From Rhodospirillales bacterium (GTDB lineage: Bacteria > Pseudomonadota > Alphaproteobacteria > ATCC43930 > CGMCC-115725), in NCBI GenBank assembly GCA_947473305.1, contig CANJCB010000021.1, forward strand, positions 1 to 64,000: 64,000 nucleotides of DNA. Direction: 5' to 3'. The position numbers and the translations under genes are program-made. The notes under the pieces were generated by a model. It was not told where the DNA came from, did not search any database, and saw only the letters and a list, made by a program, of their open reading frames with translations. Below are positions 57,408-64,000 of this stretch, piece after piece (the stretch's first letter is position 1; every line of letters begins with the position of its first letter).

Positions 57408-59506
57408 GCCGCGGCCGCAGCCCCTTGCCGGAGCTTCCAGCGCCGGTAGAGCAGGAAGGCCGCGCCGATGGCAAAGCCCGCCTCGTCGGTCCAGGCGACC
57501 GCCGCGACCACGAGTCCCGCCGCCACCGTGGCGATGATCCGGTCGAGCCAGGTCATCGGTCCGAGGAGGTATCCCGTGGCCGCCCCGCCCCAGAGCGCGA
57601 TGGCGAAGAGCGCCTTGGCGAGGATGTAGGCGAGGCCGACGAAGGTCCAATTGCCCTGGAGGAGGAGGGCCGGATCATAGACCCACATGAAGGGCACGAC
57701 GTAGCCCGCCAGCGCGATCCGCGTGGCGATCCAGCCCACCTCCATATGGTCGGTCTTGCTGATCGCCGAGGCGGCGAGCGCCGCGAGCGCCACCGGCGGG
57801 GTCAGGTCCGCCATGATGCCGAAATAGAAGACGAACATGTGTGAGGCGATCAGCGGCACGCCCATCTTCAGGAGGGCGGGAGCCGCCATGGCCGCGCAGA
57901 TGATATAGGTCGGGATGGTCGGCAGCCCGGTGCCCAGCACGATGCACATGATCATGGTCATGACGAGCGCCAGGAAGAGGTTTTCGCCCGCCAGGTCCAG
58001 GATGATGCGGGCAAGCTCGCTGGCGAGGCCGGTCAGGGTCATGGTGCCGACGATCATGCCGACGATGGCGCAGGCGAGGCCGACGCCGACCGCGCTTTTG
58101 GCGCCGTCCGAGAGGCTCGTGACCAGAAGCGCCACGGTCTTGCGCCGGTCGCGCGCGAAAAGGCATATGGCCGACATGATCGCGATGGCGCCGAAGAGCA
58201 CGGTGTTGATCGACAAGAGGTCGGCGGCGAGGAGACCGCCGCCGATGAGGCCGAGCGCGATCCAGAAGCCACCCCGGATGAGGGTGCTGCCGAAGGGCGA
58301 TATGATCGAGGTGCCCAGAATCATGATCGAGGTCAAGGTCAGGCCCACGGTGCCGGCGAAGAGCGGCGTATAGCCGTCGAAGAGCATGTAAACCAGCGCC
58401 ACCAGGGGCAGCGCCAGATACCAGTCGCGCTTCAACGCGTTCCAGGCGCTGGGGCATTTCTCCTTGGGCAGGCCGACGAGATTGTTCTTCCCGGCTTCCA
58501 GATGGACCATCCAGAAAGTGCTGGCGTAATAGAGGGCGGCGGGGATGATCGCCGCGATGGCGATGGTCGCATAGGGCACGCCCAGGGTTTCCGCCATGAT
58601 GAAGGCGACGGCGCCCATCACCGGCGGCATGATCTGTCCGCCCATGCTGGCCGTGGCCTCGACGGCGGCGGCGAAGGAAGGGTTATAGCCGAAGCGGCGC
58701 ATCAGCGGGATCGTGAACTGGCCGATGGTCACGACGTTCGCGATGCCCGAGCCGTTGATCGTCCCCATGAGCCCGGAGGAGATCACCGCCACCTTGGCGG
58801 GTCCGCCTTGGGTGTGGCCCACGGTGCCCATGGCCACGTCGTTGAAGAGGTTGATCATCCCCGCCTTTTCGAGAAACGACCCGAAGAGGATGAAGAGGAA
58901 GATATAGGTGGCCGAGACGAAGGTGGGCGTGCCGTAGATCCCCTCGGTCCCGAGAAAGAGCTGGTCGATCACCTGCTCGAAATCGAAGCCGCGATGGAGC
59001 AGAAAGCCCGGCAGATACCGCCCGAAAAGCGCATAGGGGATGAAGACGATGCACATCGCGGGCAGTTCCCAGCCCATGGCCCGCCGCGACGCTTCGAAAA
59101 GCAGGCCTAGAACGACGCAGCCCACCCCGATGTCGAGCATCGAAGGATCGCCCGCCCGCTGGATGAGGTCAGCCTCAAAGACCCAGTGATAGAAGCCCAG
59201 CCCGAAGGACAGGATGCCGAGCGCCCAGTCGTACCAAGGCACCGCGACCTTGCCGTTGTCCCGGCTCCGGAAGCGGAGGATCGCGAAGGCCAGCAGCATC
59301 AAGAAGCCCACATGCACCGACCGCAGCACCATGGTCGAGACGGGGCTATAGGCGGCGTTGAAGACCTGCCAGATGCTGAAGATCACCGCGATCCCGAAGA
59401 TCGCGGTTCCTGAGCGTCCTGGCGCCGTGAGGCCGGCGGCCGGGTTCTCGGGGTCGATGATGACGGAGGTTTCTTCCACCGTCGCGGTGGCTGCCGTTGA
59501 CGTCAT
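57404..59506 (-). CDS. Fused TRAP transporter permease (4TM/12TM type)
   Basis: A 700-aa membrane protein. The N-terminal third corresponds to the small-permease region and the rest to the DctM region, with FNDVAMGTVGHTQGGPAKVAVISSG and AAVEATASMGGQIMPPVMGAVAF as typical signature blocks. It works with the TAXI binding protein encoded 38 bp upstream to import a carboxylate or amino acid using an ion gradient. Confidence 0.92.
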   Translation of the reverse strand: MTSTAATATVEETSVIIDPENPAAGLTAPGRSGTAIFGIAVIFSIWQVFNAAYSPVSTMVLRSVHVGFLMLLAFAILRFRSRDNGKVAVPWYDWALGILSFGLGFYHWVFEADLIQRAGDPSMLDIGVGCVVLGLLFEASRRAMGWELPAMCIVFIPYALFGRYLPGFLLHRGFDFEQVIDQLFLGTEGIYGTPTFVSATYIFLFILFGSFLEKAGMINLFNDVAMGTVGHTQGGPAKVAVISSGLMGTINGSGIANVVTIGQFTIPLMRRFGYNPSFAAAVEATASMGGQIMPPVMGAVAFIMAETLGVPYATIAIAAIIPAALYYASTFWMVHLEAGKNNLVGLPKEKCPSAWNALKRDWYLALPLVALVYMLFDGYTPLFAGTVGLTLTSIMILGTSIISPFGSTLIRGGFWIALGLIGGGLLAADLLSINTVLFGAIAIMSAICLFARDRRKTVALLVTSLSDGAKSAVGVGLACAIVGMIVGTMTLTGLASELARIILDLAGENLFLALVMTMIMCIVLGTGLPTIPTYIICAAMAAPALLKMGVPLIASHMFVFYFGIMADLTPPVALAALAASAISKTDHMEVGWIATRIALAGYVVPFMWVYDPALLLQGNWTFVGLAYILAKALFAIALWGGAATGYLLGPMTWLDRIIATVAAGLVVAAVAWTDEAGFAIGAAFLLYRRWKLRQGAAAAA

Positions 59507-59544
59507 GGAAGATGCTCCGTTTTACGTTTTACGAGCGGCCAGCC

Positions 59545-60498
59545 CTATTTCAGCAGGCCCTTTTCCTTGAAGAACTTCTCGGCACCGGGATGCATGGGGA
59601 TCGGCATGCCCTTGGCCCCGTTTTCCAGCTTGATGTCCTTGGCGGCGGCATGGGCCGCCACGAGCTGGTCGAGGTTGTCGTAGACCGACTTGGTCATGGC
59701 ATAGACCACGTCGTCCTTCATGTCCGAACTCGTGACCAGGAAGTTGGTGATGGCGATGGCCGGAACGGCCGCCGTCTGGCCCGGATAGGTATTGGCCGGG
59801 ATCGAGGCCGCCTGATAGGCCGGGTCGCCGATCTTCGCCACCACATCCGCCGGGACCGGGACGACGATGATGTCCATGGAGGTGCCGAGGTCGCGGATCG
59901 AGGCGACGCCGAGGCCCGCCGACTGGAGCGTCACGTCGATCTGCCGGTTCTTCATAAGGTCGACGGAGACGCCGAAGTCGAGATATTCGACCTTGGAGAA
60001 ATCGGCATAGGTGAGGCCGGCACCCTTGAGCACGGCCCGGGTGTTGAGCTCGGTGCCGGATTTCGGCGCGCCGACCGAGATGCGCTTGCCCTTCAAGTCC
60101 GCCAGGGTCTTGATTCCCGAGGAGGCGCTCGCGACGATCTGGATGTAATTGGGATAGATGCCGGCGATGCCGCGCAGCTTCGTCAGGGGCTGGGCGAAGC
60201 CCGCGTCCGCCTTGCCGGTCCAGGCGTCGCTCAGGGAGTCGCCGAGGGTGAAGGCGATCTCGCCGCGGCCGGCCTGGAGGAGGTTGAGGTTTTCAACCGA
60301 GGCCTTGGTCGCCTGGACCGCCGACTTCGAATTGGGCAGCGACTTCGAATAGATATTGGAGAGGGCGACGCCCAGCGGATAATAGACGCCGCTCGTTCCG
60401 CCGGTCAGGACGTTGATGAATTGCTGGGCATGGGCGGCGGGCGCCGCGACCAGCGCGGCCGTGACGACAGCCAAGGCGAATGCGGTCTTCTTGAACAT
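59545..60498 (-). CDS. TAXI-family TRAP transporter solute-binding protein
   Basis: A 317-aa periplasmic protein with a Sec signal ending APAAHAQQFINVLTGG. The TAXI hallmark GGTSGVYYPLGVALSNIY and the inner block GKRISVGAPKSGTELNTRAVL are present. GGAGG lies just upstream of ATG 60498. First gene of the TAXI, fused permease, DUF1850 run. Ligand not predictable. Confidence 0.92.
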   Translation of the reverse strand: MFKKTAFALAVVTAALVAAPAAHAQQFINVLTGGTSGVYYPLGVALSNIYSKSLPNSKSAVQATKASVENLNLLQAGRGEIAFTLGDSLSDAWTGKADAGFAQPLTKLRGIAGIYPNYIQIVASASSGIKTLADLKGKRISVGAPKSGTELNTRAVLKGAGLTYADFSKVEYLDFGVSVDLMKNRQIDVTLQSAGLGVASIRDLGTSMDIIVVPVPADVVAKIGDPAYQAASIPANTYPGQTAAVPAIAITNFLVTSSDMKDDVVYAMTKSVYDNLDQLVAAHAAAKDIKLENGAKGMPIPMHPGAEKFFKEKGLLK

Positions 60499-60612
60499 CG
60501 ATTTCCTCCAAAACGGGCCGGCTTCATTCTTTCGAGCGAAGCCTAGCTTGTCGGGAGGCGATACCTCAACCACTAACCTGCAAGTTGACCCCTTCTCCTC
60601 CTGGCCCGGCGC

Positions 60613-61401
60613 TTACCGGCCCTGGAAATTCGGTTTCCGTTTTTCCATGAAGGCGCGGCGGCCCTCGATGAAGTCCTGGCTGCCGAGCGCTGCCGCCGTC
60701 TTCCGCTCGCAGAGCGCGAAGTCCCGCTCGCCCGGATCCTTCAAAAGCTCGGCCACCGACTGCTTCACCGCCGCGATGGTGAGCGGGGCGTTGCCCGCGA
60801 CCGTCGCCGCATAGTCGTCGACGAAGGTCTTCAGCTCCTCCACCGGGACCACATGATTGACGAGGCCGCAGTTATAGGCCTGCTGCGCCGTGTATTGCCG
60901 GGCGGTGAAGAAGATGTCCTTGGTGACGGAAGGACCGACCAGTTCCATCAGCCGTCCGATGCCCTCGTGGCCATAGCCGATGCCGAGCTTGGCCGCCGGA
61001 ACCGCGAAGCGCGAATTCTCGGAGCAGATGCGGATATCGGCGCAGATCGCGAGGCCCAAACCGCCACCCAGGCAATAGCCCTGGATCTGGGCGATGGTCG
61101 GTTTCGACAGATCGCGCAGGCCGGTGGAGGCGCCGGCGACCGCATCGGAATAGATTTTCTGTGCGTCGGCGCTGGCCCGCTCGCTCTCGAATTTCGAGAT
61201 GTCGGCGCCGGAGACGAATGCCTTGCCGCCGGCTCCGGCCAGGACCACGACGCGGACGGCGGGATCCTGGTCGAAATCCGCCAATATCTCAGCCGTGCGC
61301 TGCCACATCTCCAGGGACATGGCGTTGTGCCGCTCGGGGTTGTTGAAGGTGAGGCGGCCGATGCCGCCCTCCTTGGCGACGAGGATCTTGTCGCTGCTCA
61401 T
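60613..61401 (-). CDS. Crotonase-fold (enoyl-CoA hydratase/isomerase family) protein lacking both hydratase glutamates
   Basis: A 262-aa protein with the CoA-binding fold: oxyanion-hole segments GADISKF (65-71) and GYCLGGGLGLA (108-118). The two Glu residues of true enoyl-CoA hydratase are Gly116 and Ala136 here, so hydration of enoyl-CoA is unlikely; isomerase, decarboxylase or hydrolase activity is possible. 16 bp downstream of a class III CoA-transferase gene, which probably supplies its acyl-CoA. Confidence 0.88.
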   Translation of the reverse strand: MSSDKILVAKEGGIGRLTFNNPERHNAMSLEMWQRTAEILADFDQDPAVRVVVLAGAGGKAFVSGADISKFESERASADAQKIYSDAVAGASTGLRDLSKPTIAQIQGYCLGGGLGLAICADIRICSENSRFAVPAAKLGIGYGHEGIGRLMELVGPSVTKDIFFTARQYTAQQAYNCGLVNHVVPVEELKTFVDDYAATVAGNAPLTIAAVKQSVAELLKDPGERDFALCERKTAAALGSQDFIEGRRAFMEKRKPNFQGR

Positions 61402-61417
61402 ATTGGAAACCCCGGAT

Positions 61418-62617
61418 CTAGAGGATGCTGTCGCGGCGCAGGGCGGCGATTTCGGCCGCGGCAAAGCCAAATTCGCCAAGGATCTCGTCGGTATGCTGGC
61501 CGACGACGATGGGCGGTTCCGTCACCAATGCGCTCGGCGTCCGGTCCAGATGGACCGCCTGAGCGACCTGGGCGATCTTGCCGTGGACCGAGGTTTCGAT
61601 CTCCTGCACCAGCTTCAAATGCTTCACCTGGGGATCGGCGAAGGTCTGGTCCATGGTGTAGATCGGGCCGCAGGGCACTCCGGCCTTGTTGAGCCTTTCG
61701 ATCCACCAGGCGGACTCATGCTGGCGGGTCCGCTTGGTGATCTCGTCGTTGATCTGGGCGCGATTGGTGGCGCGGCCGACGCGGTCGGAAAAGCGCGGAT
61801 CCTGCGCGAGTTGCGGCGTTCCCATGCTCTCGCAGAGCGCCGCCCACATCTTGTCGCCCCCGGCGGCGATATTGATGTAACCGTCGCTCGTCTCGAAGAC
61901 GCCGGTGGGGATGATGGTCGGATGGTCGTTGCCCGATTGCGGCGGGACTTCCTTGTCCACGAGCCACCGCGCCGCCTGGAAATCCAGCAGGAAGATCAAG
62001 GCTTCCAGGAGCGAGGTATGGACGAACTGGCCCTTGCCCGAAACCTCGCGTTCGAGGAGGGCGGTCAGGATGCCCTGGGCGCAGAGATGCCCGGCCGTCG
62101 AATCCGCCACCGCGATGCCCGCGCGCACCGGGCCTTGGCCCGCTAGGCCCGTGATCGACATGAGCCCACTCATGCCCTGGGCGATCTGGTCGAGGCCGGG
62201 CCGTCGCGCATAGGGGCCGTCCTGCCCGAAGCCCGAGATGCTGGCGTAGACAATCCGAGGGTTGACCGCGCTCAAGGCGGCATAGTCGATGCCAAGCCTG
62301 GTCTTCACGTCAGGCCGGAAGTTCTCGACCACCACATCCGCCTTTTCCGCCAGGCGCTTGAAGACGGCGACGCCCTCCGGCGCTTTGAGGTTCAGCGTGA
62401 GGCTCCGCTTGTTCCGGTGGAGGTTCATGAAATCCGACCCGTCCCGCGCCGTGCCCATGGGATCGCCGCCGCCGTCGCCCAGGTCGGGCATCTCGATCTT
62501 GATCACATTGGCCCCCCAGTCGCCGAGCTGCCGGGTGCAGGTGGGACCCGAGCGCGCGCGCGTCAGGTCGAGGACGGTAAAGCGCGAAAGCGCTTGCGAC
62601 GCCGCGCGAAAGCTCAT
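61418..62617 (-). CDS. CaiB/BaiF class III CoA-transferase
   Basis: A 399-aa interlocked-dimer CoA-transferase that moves CoA between carboxylic acids through an aspartyl-CoA intermediate. Blocks are FTVLDLTRARSGPTCTRQL, NLHRNKRSLTLNLKAPEG, and the catalytic Asp in RPGLDQIAQGMSGLM (about residue 168). ATG 62617 follows AAGGAGTG. Leads a likely operon with the crotonase-fold protein, perhaps continuing into the TAXI system 114 bp further on. Confidence 0.92.
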   Translation of the reverse strand: MSFRAASQALSRFTVLDLTRARSGPTCTRQLGDWGANVIKIEMPDLGDGGGDPMGTARDGSDFMNLHRNKRSLTLNLKAPEGVAVFKRLAEKADVVVENFRPDVKTRLGIDYAALSAVNPRIVYASISGFGQDGPYARRPGLDQIAQGMSGLMSITGLAGQGPVRAGIAVADSTAGHLCAQGILTALLEREVSGKGQFVHTSLLEALIFLLDFQAARWLVDKEVPPQSGNDHPTIIPTGVFETSDGYINIAAGGDKMWAALCESMGTPQLAQDPRFSDRVGRATNRAQINDEITKRTRQHESAWWIERLNKAGVPCGPIYTMDQTFADPQVKHLKLVQEIETSVHGKIAQVAQAVHLDRTPSALVTEPPIVVGQHTDEILGEFGFAAAEIAALRRDSIL

Positions 62618-63079
62618 GCCCGGAGCACTCCTTGAAGGGAGCGCGGACTGTATCGCCGGGACTTTCCCCTGGCAAGGCGGGCGGCGGGCCATGCGCTGCT
62701 TGCAACACAGCCATTGATATTCCGGTGGAAGCTGTCATAGCATGAGAGGGGGGTCCAAGCGGCGTAAAGCCGTTGTCGTCAAGACGGCCTTCTTGGGAAG
62801 TTCACGAATGAGACCGAGGTTTCTGAGGCGGATTGCCCGACCGGCATTTGGCGCGGTCGGAAACAGGCGGAGTTTGGGGCTCTATTCCGGCACGCCTGCC
62901 CGCTCTCTTGGGGTTGCGACTCTTTCCGGGTTGACGAGTCGGTGCCGCAGAGGGCAGAGGATGCAAAAAAAGCTTCACGCTTCACGGGCGGTCTACATTT
63001 TCTGGACGGTGGCGGATCGGCGGAAAACAGCCGGGTCGCCGCAAGCATGGATGCGAGGGTGTGCGGGGGTAGATGGTAG
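62618..63079. other. Divergent intergenic region without recognised genes
   Basis: The 462 bp between the CoA-transferase and the ABC permease hold no gene I can support. A plus-strand frame from 62742 to 63083 ends in an ATGA overlap with the permease start, but its basic, low-complexity product and lack of a ribosome-binding site make it doubtful. Promoters for both directions should lie here; the A-rich stretch near 62963 is not a clear terminator. Confidence 0.4.
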
Positions 63080-63901
63080 ATGAGTAATTTCACCTCAAGA
63101 TTTAAATCCCTTCCGGCCGGTGTCGCCGCAGCCGTTTATGTCGGCGCGCTGGTCGTGATCGCGATCGGCGCGCAATTCTCCGGCGTCGATCCGACCATCA
63201 TCTCGAACGACGCCTTGCTGCCGCCGTCGACTTCGCATTTCCTAGGATCCGACGAATTGGGCCGGGATGTCCTCGTCGGCATCATCTTCGGGATCCAGAT
63301 TTCGCTCTCGGTGGGGTTCTGCGCGGCGATCGCGGCAACATCCCTCGGAATCTTCATCGGTGGCATCGCGGGCTACTATGGCGGCGCGCTTGACCTTATC
63401 GTCATGCGCGTCACCGAGGTTTTCCAGGTGGTGCCGAGCTTCATTCTGGCCGCGGTGATCGTGGCGCTTTCCGGTCCCGGATTGACACGGATCATCGCCG
63501 TCATCGCGCTGCTTGCCTGGCCCCAGGCCGCGCGCGTGATGCGCGGCGAGGTCATGCGCGTGAAGCAGCTTGAATTCGTCGAAGCGGTCCGCTGCCTCGG
63601 GTATAAGGAGGGCTATATCCTCCTGCGCGAGGTTATCCCCAACGCGGTTTCGCCGACCATGGCCATCGGGACCCTGATCGTCGGCCAGGCCATCCTGCTC
63701 GAAGCGGCCCTGAGCTTCTTCGGCTTGAGCAACCCCGACCTCGTGAGCTGGGGGCGCATGCTGAACAGCGGCCAGCGCTTCCTGTTCAATGCCTGGTGGC
63801 TTTCCTTCTTCCCGGGCACCGCCATCCTCATCACGGTGCTGGCTTTCAACCTGCTTGGCGACTCGATCAGCCGTGCGCTCAACCCCAAAGGCGTGAAGTA
63901 G
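63080..63901 (+). CDS. ABC transporter permease, DppC/OppC type
   Basis: A 273-aa inner-membrane protein with about six helices. DPTIISNDALLPPSTSHFLG with SDELGRDVL is the DppC-type periplasmic entry, and the EAA loop is EAVRCLGYKEGYILLREVIP. It is followed at once by an ATPase gene, as in Dpp/Opp operons, but the DppB-type permease that normally comes first is not upstream. It could serve the peptide-type binding protein at 1749-3341 only if transcripts or partners elsewhere complete the system. Confidence 0.9.
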   Translation: MSNFTSRFKSLPAGVAAAVYVGALVVIAIGAQFSGVDPTIISNDALLPPSTSHFLGSDELGRDVLVGIIFGIQISLSVGFCAAIAATSLGIFIGGIAGYYGGALDLIVMRVTEVFQVVPSFILAAVIVALSGPGLTRIIAVIALLAWPQAARVMRGEVMRVKQLEFVEAVRCLGYKEGYILLREVIPNAVSPTMAIGTLIVGQAILLEAALSFFGLSNPDLVSWGRMLNSGQRFLFNAWWLSFFPGTAILITVLAFNLLGDSISRALNPKGVK

Positions 63902-64000
63902 ATGGCCGAGACGACAGCGAAGAGCGGACGCAACATCCTCGAGATCGACGACCTGAAGCTCGCCTATCTGGTCGGCGGGGCGAGGGTCAAGGCGGCGAAC
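63902..64000 (+). CDS. ABC transporter ATP-binding protein, DppD/OppD type, N-terminal fragment
   Basis: The first 33 residues (NILEIDDLKLAYLVGGARVKA) match the start of peptide-type ABC ATPases; the Walker A motif lies beyond the window. The ATG begins directly after the permease stop TAG. The gene is cut by the window edge, not truncated in the genome as far as can be seen. Confidence 0.8.
   Translation, partial: MAETTAKSGRNILEIDDLKLAYLVGGARVKAAN

Noticed and set aside
62742-63083. A 113-aa gene ending in an ATGA overlap with the DppC-like permease
   Set aside because: Strongly basic random-looking product, no ribosome-binding site, no family pattern; the overlap may be chance.
1-64000. 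CRISPR array, tRNA, rRNA, prophage or toxin-antitoxin module
   Set aside because: No spaced direct repeats, no tRNA-like cloverleaf with known features, no phage or toxin genes recognised by eye; a tRNAscan or Infernal run would be needed to exclude small RNAs.

Overview
The window reads as GC-rich chromosomal DNA of an alphaproteobacterium, probably a soil or plant-associated member of Rhodospirillales or Hyphomicrobiales. The pointers are high G/C at third codon positions, a direct-repeat LexA box of the GTTC-N7-GTTC type typical of Alphaproteobacteria, and many TRAP, TAXI and ABC solute-binding systems next to FCD-type GntR, xanthine-dehydrogenase-type hydroxylases and acyl-CoA enzymes. 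The taxonomic placement is inference. I see no rRNA, tRNA, CRISPR array, phage module or replication origin. Nearly every gene is catabolism or uptake, and only one DNA-binding regulator is present.

Layout. 1-0.8 kb: cut end of an IS3-family element and a gene-poor scar. 0.8-5.4 kb (minus): carboxymuconolactone-decarboxylase-like protein, a decayed solute-binding-protein fragment, and an operon of alpha/beta hydrolase, luciferase-like flavin monooxygenase and peptide-type binding protein under a good sigma70 promoter. 5.7-12.5 kb: housekeeping-like block with a DUF4239 membrane protein, an SOS-box-preceded HhH-GPD DNA glycosylase, a DapA-family aldolase and a two-gene envelope pair. 12.5-20.2 kb: 2OG-Fe oxygenase, GntR regulator flanked by two near-identical operators, a two-subunit Rieske oxygenase, and four full-length-derived paralogous EhuB-like binding proteins, one frameshifted. 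20.4-25.6 kb: hydrolase, RidA-like protein, nitroreductase, MBL hydrolase, SDR, 2-oxoalkenoate-hydratase-like enzyme and a heme-oxygenase-fold diiron protein. 25.7-30.4 kb: acyl-CoA dehydrogenase, class II aldolase, cytochrome b561, NDP-forming acyl-CoA ligase. 30.4-36.4 kb: first molybdenum hydroxylase (three subunits), alpha/beta hydrolase, PhyH-type oxygenase. 36.5-47.9 kb: cytosine-deaminase-like amidohydrolase, divergent YehZYXW-type ABC importer, AtzG/AtzE-type amidase pair, cyclase-family hydrolase, second molybdenum hydroxylase. 47.9-54.7 kb: PotD-like binding protein, two paralogous DHA2 MFS transporters bracketing a ThDP enzyme and a PAS protein, TerC. 54.7-62.6 kb (minus): TRAP large and small permeases, DUF1850, fused TRAP permease, TAXI binding protein, crotonase-fold protein, class III CoA-transferase. 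63.1-64 kb: start of a peptide-type ABC transporter.

How it may work together. The strongest candidate for an undescribed system is 36.5-47.9 kb. It has the parts of an import, deaminate, hydroxylate, ring-open and amide-cleave route for a pyrimidine-like or other N-heterocycle, resembling in logic the oxidative pyrimidine pathway but with a PF04199-type cyclase in place of barbiturase. The second is the GntR/Rieske/EhuB-like cluster, whose operator and recurring leader motifs suggest coordinated control of an aromatic uptake and oxidation module. Both assignments are inference from gene content. Several enzymes (SDR, RidA, crotonase, DNA glycosylase) lack hallmark catalytic residues, so family names should not be read as confirmed activities.
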